From NCBI RefSeq assembly GCF_018709685.1, contig NZ_JABDHQ010000012.1, positions 28,839 through 92,838 of the forward strand: DNA of 64,000 nt. The letters run 5' to 3'. Under the pieces are notes generated by a model. The model did not search any database and was not told where the DNA came from. It saw only the letters and a list, made by a program, of their open reading frames with translations. The DNA is from Akkermansia muciniphila (GTDB lineage: Bacteria > Verrucomicrobiota > Verrucomicrobiia > Verrucomicrobiales > Akkermansiaceae). Both the position numbers and the translations under genes were made by a program. Positions 20,426-29,356 of the stretch are shown in pieces; the first letter of the stretch is position 1, and the number at the start of each line of letters is the position of its first letter.

Positions 20426-21892
20426 ATGCGCTCCGTCTCAGGCCTCCTTTCCATTTTCATGATTGCAGCCGGTGCCGCATGGGCCGAACTTCCTCCCGAC
20501 CTGCCGCCTGCCGCGCCCCTGCCCCTGGCGCCCGGCCCGGTCATCGGAGGCTCCATCAAGGGAGACCCGGCTGCCGGCGTCGTTCCCGTACGGGAACTGA
20601 TTGAAGCCAACCGCAGGGATGAAAACATCCCCATGGCGGAACCCATTCCCGGAGAAACGGGAGCCTCCATTCCCTCCGCGGAACCCATCCCGAATGCGGA
20701 GCCTATCCCCGGAGAAACGCACCTGCGCGCCCCGGCCCAGCCCGCGGGCCCGGCCCCGGTCATTCCTCCCACGGCTTTCTCGCCCGTTCCGGTTCCCCAG
20801 CATGAAACCCGCGTTGCCATCCTGGGCTATCATGACTTCAGCCGCACCCTGCCCGCTACGGAAATGCGCATGAATACGGATGTGTTCCGCGCCCAGATGC
20901 AGGCGCTGAAAGCCAGCGGCGTGCCCGTCATTTCCATGAAGGAGTTCCTGGAATGGAAACTCGGCAGCAGGCAGCTTCCCGCCAAATGCGTAATGATCAC
21001 CATTGACGACGGCTGGAAGAGCGTCTACACGGACGCCTACCCCATCCTGAAGGAAACGGGATTCCCTTTCACCGTTTTCCCTTATACCAAATTCATTACG
21101 GGCCGCGGCTCCGCCATGAGCCATGACCAGATTCAGGAAATGCTGGACAACGGCGCCACGCTGGGCAGCCACTCCGTCAGCCACCTGTACCCCAAATCCT
21201 GGCGCGCCGCCCAGCGGAAGGGAACGCAGGGCGTGCTGGACCTGGCGGAGGCGGAAATAGTCGCTTCCCGGAAAATCCTCCAGGAAAGGTTTCCCGGCTC
21301 CGCCGTGGAGGCTTACTGCTATCCGGGCGGCTTCGTCCTGCCGGACATGATCACGAAAGCGGAGGAAGCCGGATTCCAGGCGGCCTTCACCGTCATTCCC
21401 AAAAAAGTGACCAAGGACACGGACCGCTGGCGCGTGCACCGCTACATGGTCTTCGGCAAGGATCCCAAGACCTTCACCAGGGCCCTGAACTTCAACACTC
21501 CCACCGCTCCGGAAACTCCATCGGCCACTCCCGGCAACAATCACGGAAACACGCTGGACTCCTATCCCGCTCCGGCCCAGCCCGTCTATCCGGCGGCCAA
21601 TACCGTGGTGAAGAGCCAGAGCCCGGACATCTCCATTTCCCTGGCCCGTGAACCCGCCTTTGACCCCAAGCAGGTGGAAATGCGCGTCTCCGGCTTCGGC
21701 CTGGTCAACGCCCAGTTTGACCCCAAGGAGAAAATCCTGAAGTGGACGCCCTCCCGCCCCCTGCGCCTCAGCCCCGTAACGGTGCAGGTACGGTGGAAGA
21801 ACCTCTCCGCCAACCTCTGGCAGACGGCCACCTGGCAATTCGGCATCGCGGAGCAGGAAATGCACTTCATTCCCCAGAATGTCGTGAAGTAA
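20426..21892 (+). CDS. Exported polysaccharide deacetylase (NodB/CE4)
   Basis: A 488-residue secreted CE4 deacetylase. The signal peptide covers about 1-20. A Pro/Ala-rich linker (about 21-125) contains three copies of AEPIP. The NodB domain runs about 128-360: TIDDGW with Asp194-Asp195 (metal Asp and catalytic base) and GSHSVSHLYP with zinc ligands His249 and His253; AYCYPGG is the next motif. A C-terminal beta domain (about 400-488) may be Ig-like. Predicted role: removal of N-acetyl groups from peptidoglycan or another N-acetylglucosamine polymer in the envelope. Divergent from the antiporter gene; probably a single-gene transcript. Confidence 0.85.
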   Translation: MRSVSGLLSIFMIAAGAAWAELPPDLPPAAPLPLAPGPVIGGSIKGDPAAGVVPVRELIEANRRDENIPMAEPIPGETGASIPSAEPIPNAEPIPGETHLRAPAQPAGPAPVIPPTAFSPVPVPQHETRVAILGYHDFSRTLPATEMRMNTDVFRAQMQALKASGVPVISMKEFLEWKLGSRQLPAKCVMITIDDGWKSVYTDAYPILKETGFPFTVFPYTKFITGRGSAMSHDQIQEMLDNGATLGSHSVSHLYPKSWRAAQRKGTQGVLDLAEAEIVASRKILQERFPGSAVEAYCYPGGFVLPDMITKAEEAGFQAAFTVIPKKVTKDTDRWRVHRYMVFGKDPKTFTRALNFNTPTAPETPSATPGNNHGNTLDSYPAPAQPVYPAANTVVKSQSPDISISLAREPAFDPKQVEMRVSGFGLVNAQFDPKEKILKWTPSRPLRLSPVTVQVRWKNLSANLWQTATWQFGIAEQEMHFIPQNVVK

Positions 21893-21902
21893 ATAAATAA
21901 CC

Positions 21903-21936
21903 GCAGGAGTGCCGCAACCCCTTGCGGCAAGTCCTG
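21903..21936 (+). terminator. Possible terminator after the deacetylase gene
   Basis: A stem with one bulge (CAGGAGTGCCGCAA paired with TTGCGGCAAGTCCTG) lies just after the stop codon. The downstream run TTCC is weakly U-rich, so termination here is uncertain. Confidence 0.4.
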
Positions 21937-22170
21937 TTCCCCGGCCCTCGTAAAACCCTGGAGGCGGAAAAATCCCCCTGATTCCCCGGTTGCGCTTTGA
22001 AAAACCTTCTCCTTGCTCCGGAAAGGCTCTTCCTGAAATAAAGCCACGTCTTTTCCGCCATCCACCGGAGGGGCGCATCCCGTCGCGAGGCTAACCACAC
22101 CCCCGTGGACCGCATCCGGATTCCAAATCCCTCCCGCTCCATATTCATTACCGTCCCCTGCGGGATTCAT

Positions 22171-22188
22171 TGTTAGAATTAACTAACA
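22171..22188. promoter_or_regulatory. Palindrome upstream of the nuo operon, candidate operator
   Basis: TGTTAG-aattaa-CTAACA is a perfect 6-bp inverted repeat with a 6-base spacer, about 145 bases before nuoD and 72 bases upstream of the predicted promoter. The 439-base gene-free stretch 21893-22331 otherwise holds only the weak stem after the deacetylase gene and the candidate promoter. The core TTAG-N6-CTAA recurs upstream of the gene at 35561. No regulator is known for it. Confidence 0.4.
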
Positions 22189-22260
22189 TTCATAAGTTGA
22201 GGAGACTTCCGCATCAACACGGAAAGCTCCCCCGGAATGCCAAAAAAACTGACATTTGGC

Positions 22261-22288
22261 TTGCCCGCATGGTGTGAAGTGGCATAAT
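22261..22288 (+). promoter_or_regulatory. Candidate sigma-70 promoter of the nuo operon
   Basis: TTGCCC (22261-22266) and CATAAT (22283-22288) are separated by 16 bases and sit 43 bases before the nuoD start. The boxes match the consensus TTGACA/TATAAT at 4 and 5 positions. This is a sequence-based guess. Confidence 0.4.
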
Positions 22289-22331
22289 CATTCGGCACCA
22301 TTATCAGGTTCAGCCAGGCACGGACATCCAC

Positions 22332-23576
22332 ATGAAGACGAGCACTAAAACTTTCGCCATTGCAGATACAGCCGCTAACGCAGACTATCTCACCAATACT
22401 TCCGAACCGCTCGGAGAAACGATGACCCTGAACGTGGGCCCCTCCCACCCCGCCACCCACGGCGTGCTGCGCCTGGTGCTGGAACTTGATGGTGAAGAAA
22501 TCATTACGTGTGATCCCGTACTGGGCCATCTGCACCGCGGCATGGAAAAGATCGGGGAGACCATCCAGTACAACCAGTTCGTCCCGTACACCGACCGTTT
22601 TGACTACCTGGCCCCCCTGTCCAACAACATCGCCTATGCCTGCGCGGTGGAAAAACTGCTGGGCTGGGAACTGCCGCCCCGCGGGCAGGCCCTGCGCGTG
22701 CTGGCCCTGGAGCTTTCCCGCTTCTCCTCCCATATCCTGGGCGTGGGCGTGTACGGCATGGACGTAGGCGCCATGACCGTCTTCCTGTACTGCTATGAGG
22801 AACGTGAAAAAATCCACAACTTTTACGAACAGCTCACCGGGGCGCGCTTCACTTCCTCCTACACCCGCATCGGCGGCCAGACGCGCGACGTTTCCAATGA
22901 AATGCTGAAGGAAGTGCTGGTGTTCTGTGATGAAGCCGCCAAGACCCTGGATGAAACGGAAGCCCTGCTGCTCCGGAACAAGATTTTCATTGACCGTCTC
23001 CAGGGCGTGGGCACCATCAGCCGTGAAAAGGCGCTCTCCTGGGCCCTGACCGGGGCCAACCTGCGCGCCAGCGGCGTCAAGCGGGACCTGCGCAAGACCA
23101 ATCCCTACCTGGGTTATGAAAATTACGAGTTTGACGTCCCCGTGGGAGAACACGGCGACTGCTACGACCGCTTTACCGTACGCATTGAAGAAATGCGCCA
23201 GTCCCTGCGCATCATCCGCCAAGTAATTGAAACCATGCCGGACGGCCCCATCAACATGGTGGACACCAAGGGCACGCTGCCTGAAAAGAAGAAGGTGATG
23301 ACGGACATGGAATCCCTGATCCGCCAGTTCATGACCACCACCATGGGCGTGAACGCTCCCGCCGGGCAGGTTTACTTTGCTGCGGAAAACCCGAAGGGGG
23401 AACTGGGCTTCTTCCTGGACTCCAAGGGAGGCGGCCTTCCCAACCGCCTGCGCATGCGCTCCCCCTCCTTCTGCAACCTGTCCATCCTGCCGGAACTGCT
23501 GAAAGGCCACCTGGTTTCCGACGTTCCGGCCATTCTCGGCTCCTTCGACTTCGTGATGGGCGAATGCGACCGCTAA
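22332..23576 (+). CDS. nuoD: NADH-quinone oxidoreductase subunit D
   Basis: The 49-kDa-type subunit of complex I (414 residues), part of the quinone-binding peripheral arm. Typical segments are LNVGPSHPATHGVLRLVLEL near the N-terminus, LGHLHRGMEKIGE, and a C-terminal ending GSFDFVMGECDR, in which the usual -DR end is kept. It is the first gene of the nuo cluster; nuoA, nuoB and nuoC are not upstream, where a deacetylase gene and a 439-base gap lie instead. nuoE follows after 49 bases. This is a stand-alone NuoD, not the fused NuoCD of enterobacteria. Confidence 0.97.
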   Translation: MKTSTKTFAIADTAANADYLTNTSEPLGETMTLNVGPSHPATHGVLRLVLELDGEEIITCDPVLGHLHRGMEKIGETIQYNQFVPYTDRFDYLAPLSNNIAYACAVEKLLGWELPPRGQALRVLALELSRFSSHILGVGVYGMDVGAMTVFLYCYEEREKIHNFYEQLTGARFTSSYTRIGGQTRDVSNEMLKEVLVFCDEAAKTLDETEALLLRNKIFIDRLQGVGTISREKALSWALTGANLRASGVKRDLRKTNPYLGYENYEFDVPVGEHGDCYDRFTVRIEEMRQSLRIIRQVIETMPDGPINMVDTKGTLPEKKKVMTDMESLIRQFMTTTMGVNAPAGQVYFAAENPKGELGFFLDSKGGGLPNRLRMRSPSFCNLSILPELLKGHLVSDVPAILGSFDFVMGECDR

Positions 23577-23625
23577 ACACACGCTCCCTTTTTCCTTTCC
23601 AACTCAAACACCAAATTTCCTTCCC

Positions 23626-24207
23626 ATGTCCGATTACGCTGAAAACGCCATCGACGCGACTATTGCCCACCAGCCCAGCCCGGGCGAACGGTTTTACCCG
23701 CCTTTTGAAGTAACGCCGGAACTTGACGCCGCCGCAAGCGAATACATCACGCATTATCCGGAAGGCAAGCAGAAGTCCGCCGTGCTCCCCATCCTGCATG
23801 AAATCCAGAAAAAATTCGGCTTCATCTGCGCAGACGCCATCACCTGGACAGCGGAAAAGCTGAACATTTCCGCCGCCCACGTGCTGGGCGTGGTCACCTT
23901 CTATCCCGGCCTGCGCCAGATGTGCCCGGGCAGAACCCACTTCCGCGTATGCCGCACCCTTTCCTGCGCCATGGCGGGAGCGGACAGCCTGTTTGACACC
24001 ATCTGCACGCGCCTGGGCATTGACAAGAGCGGCATTGACCACCACCACCCCATCGGCGTCAGCCCGGACGGCCTGTGGAGCGTGGAGGGAGTGGAATGCC
24101 TGGCCAACTGCGGCTTCGGCCCCAACATGATGGTCAACGACCTCCTGTATGAAAAAGTCACTCCGGAACTGCTGGAGGAAGTGATCGCCAAGCACCAGAA
24201 CGCCTAA
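23626..24207 (+). CDS. nuoE: NADH-quinone oxidoreductase subunit E (24 kDa, 2Fe-2S)
   Basis: A thioredoxin-like 2Fe-2S subunit of the NADH-dehydrogenase module, 193 residues. Cluster N1a ligands appear as C-x4-C in VCRTLSCAM and C-x3-C in ECLANCGFGP. The N-terminal extension (about 1-30) is polar and lacks a signal. It lies 29 bases before nuoF, with which it forms the FMN/NADH module. Confidence 0.96.
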   Translation: MSDYAENAIDATIAHQPSPGERFYPPFEVTPELDAAASEYITHYPEGKQKSAVLPILHEIQKKFGFICADAITWTAEKLNISAAHVLGVVTFYPGLRQMCPGRTHFRVCRTLSCAMAGADSLFDTICTRLGIDKSGIDHHHPIGVSPDGLWSVEGVECLANCGFGPNMMVNDLLYEKVTPELLEEVIAKHQNA

Positions 24208-24236
24208 CCCTTTCCACCCCGCACCAGATTTTCGCC

Positions 24237-25637
24237 ATGAGCATCACCTATCTTCCCGGTAAAGAACCCCACCCCAGGGAAACGCGCCGCATCCTGAAAA
24301 ACGTCAACCGCGAAGGCTGGAACACGTCCATTGACTGCTACCTGGCCGACGGCGGCTATGAAGAACTGAAAAAGGCGCTCGGCATGGAGCCGAAGGCCGT
24401 CATTGACGAGGTGAAGAAATCCGGCCTGCGCGGCCGCGGCGGCGCGGGCTTCCCCACCGGCGTGAAATGGACCTTCATCCCGCCGAACAACACCAAGCCC
24501 GTTTACCTGGTCTGCAACTGCGACGAATCCGAACCCGGCACCTTCAAGGACCGCTACATCGTCCACCAGGACCCCCACCAGCTCATTGAAGGAATGGTCA
24601 TCTCCAGCTACGCGGTGGGCGCGCATCTGGCTTACATCTACATGCGGGAGGAATTCCCCATTGCCGCGGAAATCATGCTCAAGGCCCTTCAGGAAGCGCG
24701 TGAGCGCGGCTTTTTGGGCAACAACATCCAGGGGTCCGGCTACGATCTGGAAATCCGCCTGCACCGCGGCGCGGGCGCCTACATCTGCGGCGAAGAAACG
24801 GCCCTGCTCAACTCTCTGGAGGGGGTCCGTCCCTACCCGCGCATCAAGCCCCCCTACTTCCCGGCCGCCATCGGCCTGTACGGCTGCCCCACCATCGTGA
24901 ACAACGTGGAATCCCTCTGCCAGGTAAAGCACGTCATCGCCATGGGCGGAGAAGCTTACAGCCAGGAAGGCGCCAAGCGCTCCCCCGGCACCCGCATCAT
25001 CGGCGTTTCCGGCGATGTGAAACGCCCGGGATTCTATGAAATCGTCTCCGGCTCCATGACCTTCGGCGAACTGCTGTACGACGTCTGCGGAGGCCCCCGG
25101 GACGGCCGCGAATTCAAGGCCGTGATTCCCGGCGGCTCCTCCTCCAAGGTCATGCGCACGGATGCGGAATACAAGGTGCAGAACCCGGACGGCACCGTGG
25201 GCAAAATCTCCTTCTTCGACATTCCTCTGGATCTGGACAGCATCGCCCAGCACGGCTCCATGTCCGGCTCCGGCGCGGTCATCGTCATGGACGACTCCCG
25301 TTCCATGCCCTGGGCCATGAACAACATCAACCGCTTCTACGCCCATGAATCCTGCGGCCAGTGCACCCCCTGCCGGGAAGGCTGCCCGTGGATGATGAAG
25401 CTCAGCACCCGCATTCTGGAAGGCAAGGCCGCCCCGTCAGACGTGGACCTGCTCATTGAAGTGGCCAACCAGATTGAAGGAAAAACCGTCTGCGCCTTCG
25501 GCGAAGCCGCTTCCTGGCCCACCCAGGCCATGGTTTCCAAATTCAAGGAGGAATTCGTGGCCTTGACGGACCCCTTCAACGCCTGCCTGCCCCACACCAG
25601 GGAAGGCAGGGAGCAAACCCGTTTCCTCACCCGCTAA
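24237..25637 (+). CDS. nuoF: NADH-quinone oxidoreductase subunit F (NADH/FMN binding)
   Basis: The 51-kDa-type flavoprotein that oxidises NADH (466 residues). GLRGRGGAGFPTGVKW is the glycine-rich nucleotide site, CNCDESEPGTFKDR the FMN site, and ICGEETALLNSLEG a further conserved segment. The 4Fe-4S N3 ligands are in ESCGQCTPCREGCPWM plus a later cysteine; the usual final one lies in a C-A-F-G-E motif, present here as TVCAFGEAASWP. Fully consistent with a functional subunit. Confidence 0.97.
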   Translation: MSITYLPGKEPHPRETRRILKNVNREGWNTSIDCYLADGGYEELKKALGMEPKAVIDEVKKSGLRGRGGAGFPTGVKWTFIPPNNTKPVYLVCNCDESEPGTFKDRYIVHQDPHQLIEGMVISSYAVGAHLAYIYMREEFPIAAEIMLKALQEARERGFLGNNIQGSGYDLEIRLHRGAGAYICGEETALLNSLEGVRPYPRIKPPYFPAAIGLYGCPTIVNNVESLCQVKHVIAMGGEAYSQEGAKRSPGTRIIGVSGDVKRPGFYEIVSGSMTFGELLYDVCGGPRDGREFKAVIPGGSSSKVMRTDAEYKVQNPDGTVGKISFFDIPLDLDSIAQHGSMSGSGAVIVMDDSRSMPWAMNNINRFYAHESCGQCTPCREGCPWMMKLSTRILEGKAAPSDVDLLIEVANQIEGKTVCAFGEAASWPTQAMVSKFKEEFVALTDPFNACLPHTREGREQTRFLTR

Positions 25638-25688
25638 CAGCAGCACGCAACACCAGTTTTCAATACCATTTCCCTCCCATCCGTCATC

Positions 25689-27425
25689 ATGAGTGAAGAA
25701 GCTTCCAAACTCCCCAAAGACATTGCCGCCGCTGAAGGCAAGGTGAACGTCCAGATCAACGGAACGTGGCACCGGTTCCCGCGCGGCACGCGGATTGCAG
25801 ACGCCTGCCGTTCCGTAGGCGTGCCCATCCCGTGCTTCTGCTACCACCCCAAGCTGGCCGTCGTCGGCTCCTGCCGCATGTGCATGGTGGAACAGGGAAT
25901 GCCGCCCAGGCTGGCTCCGGGCCAGACGCCCTCCTATGACGAAAACGGCTACCAGCGCATCCAGTGGATGCCGCGCCCCATCATCTCCTGCGCCAATACG
26001 GTGGCGGAAAACATGGGCATCCGCACGGACAGCCCGCTGGCCAGCGAGGCGCGCCGCGGCGTGATGGAATTCCTGCTCACCAGCCACCCGCTGGACTGCC
26101 CCATCTGCGACCAGGCCGGAGAATGCAAGCTCCAGGAATACTCCAACGACTACGGCCAGGTGGAAGGCCGCTATGAGGAAAAGAAAACCAAGAAGGGCAA
26201 GAACCTGAGCATCGGCCCGCGCGTGAACCTGGACCAGGAGCGCTGCGTGCTCTGCGGCCGCTGCGTGCGCTTCATGCGCGACATCATGCACGACGAGGTG
26301 CTCACCATGTCCCAGCGCGGCACCTTCAACGCCATCACGGTCTATCCCGGCCGCGAACTGGACAGCAACTACTCCCTGAACACCGTGGACATCTGCCCGG
26401 TGGGCGCCCTCACCTCCAAGGACTTCCGCTTCAAAATGCGCGTCTGGTTCCTGAAGGAAACCAAGACCATTGACGTGGACTGCGGCACAGGCACCAACAT
26501 CACCCTCTGGACGCGTGAAGAAAAGGTGTACCGCATCACGCCGCGTCCGAACGACGCCGTGAACTCCTGCTGGATGCCGGACTCCCACCGCCTGAACTAC
26601 AAGTACATCAACGCGGAAACGCGCATTCCCCAGCCCGTCATCCGCACGGACGCGGGGGCGCCGCACCGCCCGTCCACCTGGGAACCCGCCCTGGCCTCCG
26701 TCACGGAAGCCGTCAAGCGCGTCGCCCCGCACCAGATCGCCATCATCGCCTCCGGGCGCATGACCAATGAAGAACTTTACATGGTCCGCCACCTGGCCGC
26801 GCAAATAGGCACGGACATGGTGGACATCGTCCCCCGCATGGGCGAAAGCGACGGCATGCTGATCGCCGCGGACCGCAACCCGAACACGAACGGGGCCAAG
26901 CTGGTGCTGGGCATTGAACCCGGTTCCAGGCTGGCCGCCATCCGCGACGGCGTGCGCAACGGCTCCGTCAAGGGCATCCTTGCTCTGGGGGAAGACCTCA
27001 CCGCTCCGGAAGCCGGCTTCACGGCGGAAGACCTGAAAAAGCTGGATTACCTGTTCATGACCGCCCACAGCGCGAATGAAACGGCGCGCCATGCGGACCT
27101 GGTTCTTCCGGGCGTCACCTACGCTGAGAAATTCGGCACCATGATCAACGTCACGGGCCGCATCCAGCGCCTGAACCGCGCCATCCAGCCCGTGGGCTAC
27201 GCCAGGGATGACTGGCAGATTCTCCGGGACATCACCCTCCTACTGGGAGGCAACCCCGCGCTCAAAGACTTCAACTCCGCCCTGGACGTCCTCACCGTCA
27301 TGAGCACGGAATACGACGCCCTCAACGGCGTCACCTGGGGCTCCATCGGAGACGGGGGCCAGCCCATTCTGGAAACCGGCGTCACCATCCCCGTGGTGGA
27401 ACACGAACAAAGCCAGGGCCGCTAA
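25689..27425 (+). CDS. nuoG: NADH-quinone oxidoreductase subunit G (short form)
   Basis: The large iron-sulfur subunit of the NADH module, 578 residues. A ferredoxin-like 2Fe-2S domain (PIPCFCYHPKLAVVGSCRMC) is followed by the His/Cys 4Fe-4S motif in HPLDCPICDQAGEC and a second 4Fe-4S set (CVLCGRCVRFM with DICPVGAL). The rest is a shortened molybdopterin-oxidoreductase-like domain; E. coli NuoG is about 900 residues, so much of that domain is absent. I do not see the extra four-cysteine N7 cluster motif. The lengths of the two cluster domains look normal. Confidence 0.95.
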   Translation: MSEEASKLPKDIAAAEGKVNVQINGTWHRFPRGTRIADACRSVGVPIPCFCYHPKLAVVGSCRMCMVEQGMPPRLAPGQTPSYDENGYQRIQWMPRPIISCANTVAENMGIRTDSPLASEARRGVMEFLLTSHPLDCPICDQAGECKLQEYSNDYGQVEGRYEEKKTKKGKNLSIGPRVNLDQERCVLCGRCVRFMRDIMHDEVLTMSQRGTFNAITVYPGRELDSNYSLNTVDICPVGALTSKDFRFKMRVWFLKETKTIDVDCGTGTNITLWTREEKVYRITPRPNDAVNSCWMPDSHRLNYKYINAETRIPQPVIRTDAGAPHRPSTWEPALASVTEAVKRVAPHQIAIIASGRMTNEELYMVRHLAAQIGTDMVDIVPRMGESDGMLIAADRNPNTNGAKLVLGIEPGSRLAAIRDGVRNGSVKGILALGEDLTAPEAGFTAEDLKKLDYLFMTAHSANETARHADLVLPGVTYAEKFGTMINVTGRIQRLNRAIQPVGYARDDWQILRDITLLLGGNPALKDFNSALDVLTVMSTEYDALNGVTWGSIGDGGQPILETGVTIPVVEHEQSQGR

Positions 27426-27460
27426 TCACACTTCACACGCACACAACCCGTTAATCCGCC

Positions 27461-28729
27461 ATGTTTGATTCGATTCTAACCTTTTGCGACGAGGTGCTCA
27501 GCAACCCTGTGTGGTTCTACATCATCACCCTGCTGATCAAGATCGTCATCTGCTTCGCCATCACCATTCTGTTCATTCCGGTCTGCGTGTACATTGAACG
27601 CCGGGTGGCCGCCTGGATCCAGGACCGCGTGGGCCCCAACCGCGCCGGCATCCCGTTGAGCATCTTCCGCCGCTTCGGCGCGAAATCCGACCTGCCGTTC
27701 AAAAAGACGCTGGACTACTTCGGCCTGCCCCATGACGGAAAAATCGCCAACCTGTGCCGTTTCTTCCGCCTGGACCGGGACATCCCCATCTTCGGCCTCG
27801 TACAGCCCATGGTGGACGGCGGCAAGCTGTTCCTGAAGCAGGACTTTACGCCCCCCTTCGTGCGCCGCGTGTACTTCTGGATCGCTCCCATCCTGGTGCT
27901 GGCCCCCCCGCTGATGACGGCGGCCGTGGTCCCCTTTGCCGGAGACCTCCATACCTCCTACGGCAACGTGAACATGGCGGTGGCCAACCTCAGCGTAGGC
28001 CCCCTGTGGATGTTCGCCATCTCCTCCCTCTCCGTGTACGGGCTGGTGCTGGCCGGCTGGTCCTCCAACTCCAAATTCCCCTTCCTGGGCGGCGTGCGCT
28101 CCTCCGCCCAGATGATCTCCTATGAAATCAGCATGGGCCTGTCCATCATCCCCGTGCTGATGATTTACAGCACGCTGGACCTCTCCAACATCGTGGAATA
28201 CCAGGCCGCCAACGGCTGGCTCATGCTCCCCGTGTGGGGTGAGGGCCTGAGCTGGCAGCGCTGGATCCTGCTGGTTCCCATCGCCATCAGCTTCATCATC
28301 TTCCTGACCTCCATCTTCGCGGAGGCCAACCGCACGCCCTTTGACATGTCCGAATGTGAAACGGACCTGGTGGGCGGCTACCACACGGAATACTCCTCCA
28401 TGAAGTTCGCGCAGTTCTTCATGGGCGAATACGCCGCCATGGTGGTGGGCTCCTCCCTGGTCATCACCCTGTTCCTGGGCGGCTGGTCCATCGGCTTCGG
28501 CCTGGACGGGTGGCTGAACGAACATGTGGCCAACTGGGTGGCGGTCATCTGCCAGCTCATCGCGTACGTGCTCAAGCTCCTCTTCTTCGTCTTCTTCTTC
28601 GTCTGGGTGCGCTGGACGCTTCCCCGCTTCCGTTACGACCAGGTGATGAAACTCGGTTGGATGGTCTTCTTTGAACTGGCCGTCATCAACATCTTCATCA
28701 CGGCCGCCATCCTTTACTTCGTCAAGTAA
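27461..28729 (+). CDS. nuoH: NADH-quinone oxidoreductase subunit H with a long internal insertion
   Basis: The membrane subunit next to the quinone chamber (ND1-type), 422 residues against a usual ~325. Conserved landmarks are ERRVAAWIQDRVGPNRAG, LVQPMVDGGKLFLKQDFTP, and the acidic loop EANRTPFDMSECETDLVGGY. The first two landmarks, normally almost adjacent, are separated by an insertion of about 45 residues rich in Arg, Lys and Phe (around residues 65-110). Additional length comes from an extended loop in the first third and near the C-terminus. It lies 35 bases after nuoG and 27 before nuoI. Confidence 0.94.
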   Translation: MFDSILTFCDEVLSNPVWFYIITLLIKIVICFAITILFIPVCVYIERRVAAWIQDRVGPNRAGIPLSIFRRFGAKSDLPFKKTLDYFGLPHDGKIANLCRFFRLDRDIPIFGLVQPMVDGGKLFLKQDFTPPFVRRVYFWIAPILVLAPPLMTAAVVPFAGDLHTSYGNVNMAVANLSVGPLWMFAISSLSVYGLVLAGWSSNSKFPFLGGVRSSAQMISYEISMGLSIIPVLMIYSTLDLSNIVEYQAANGWLMLPVWGEGLSWQRWILLVPIAISFIIFLTSIFAEANRTPFDMSECETDLVGGYHTEYSSMKFAQFFMGEYAAMVVGSSLVITLFLGGWSIGFGLDGWLNEHVANWVAVICQLIAYVLKLLFFVFFFVWVRWTLPRFRYDQVMKLGWMVFFELAVINIFITAAILYFVK

Positions 28730-28756
28730 TCACTTCATCCCGACAACATCACTATT

Positions 28757-29320
28757 ATGGCCTTCAAAACGATCAAGCGCCCGAAGATTTCCCTCGGAGA
28801 GCGGTTCTACTTGCAATCCATCCTTGGCGGTCTCTGGATCACCATCAAGCACCTTGTTCTGGCCCTGCTGGGCAAATCCCGCAACAAGAAGGAACTGGCC
28901 GGTTCCGGCATCGGCGTCACGATGCAGTACCCGGAATTCCGCTGGGACAAGCACCTGCCTGAATACTACCGCGGGGCCCCCGTCCTGGTGAAGGGGGAAG
29001 ACGGCCGCGAACGCTGCGTCTCCTGCCAGCTCTGCGAATTCATCTGCCCGGCCCGCGCCATCACCATCACCCCCGGAACCATCAAGGAAGGCCCCTGGGG
29101 CAAGGTGGAAAAGGCGCCCAAGGAATTCCAGATCGACATGCTCCGCTGCATCTACTGCGGCATGTGCGAGGAAGCCTGCCCTGAACAGGCCATCTTCATG
29201 AGCCAGGACTACCTGTTCACCCCCACGGACAAGGCCCAAGCCATCCACAACAAGGCCAAGCTTTACGAAATGGGCGGCACCCGCAAGGGGCTGGTCAACA
29301 AGTGGAACCAATACAAATAA
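28757..29320 (+). CDS. nuoI: NADH-quinone oxidoreductase subunit I (two 4Fe-4S)
   Basis: The ferredoxin-type peripheral subunit that passes electrons towards the quinone (187 residues). The two 4Fe-4S motifs (N6a and N6b) are CVSCQLCEFICPARA and CIYCGMCEEACPEQA. An N-terminal amphipathic region (about 15-45) matches the membrane-associated helix of the family. Confidence 0.97.
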   Translation: MAFKTIKRPKISLGERFYLQSILGGLWITIKHLVLALLGKSRNKKELAGSGIGVTMQYPEFRWDKHLPEYYRGAPVLVKGEDGRERCVSCQLCEFICPARAITITPGTIKEGPWGKVEKAPKEFQIDMLRCIYCGMCEEACPEQAIFMSQDYLFTPTDKAQAIHNKAKLYEMGGTRKGLVNKWNQYK

Positions 29321-29356
29321 CCTACCCCGAAACATTCACTCCAATTTCCGTACGTT

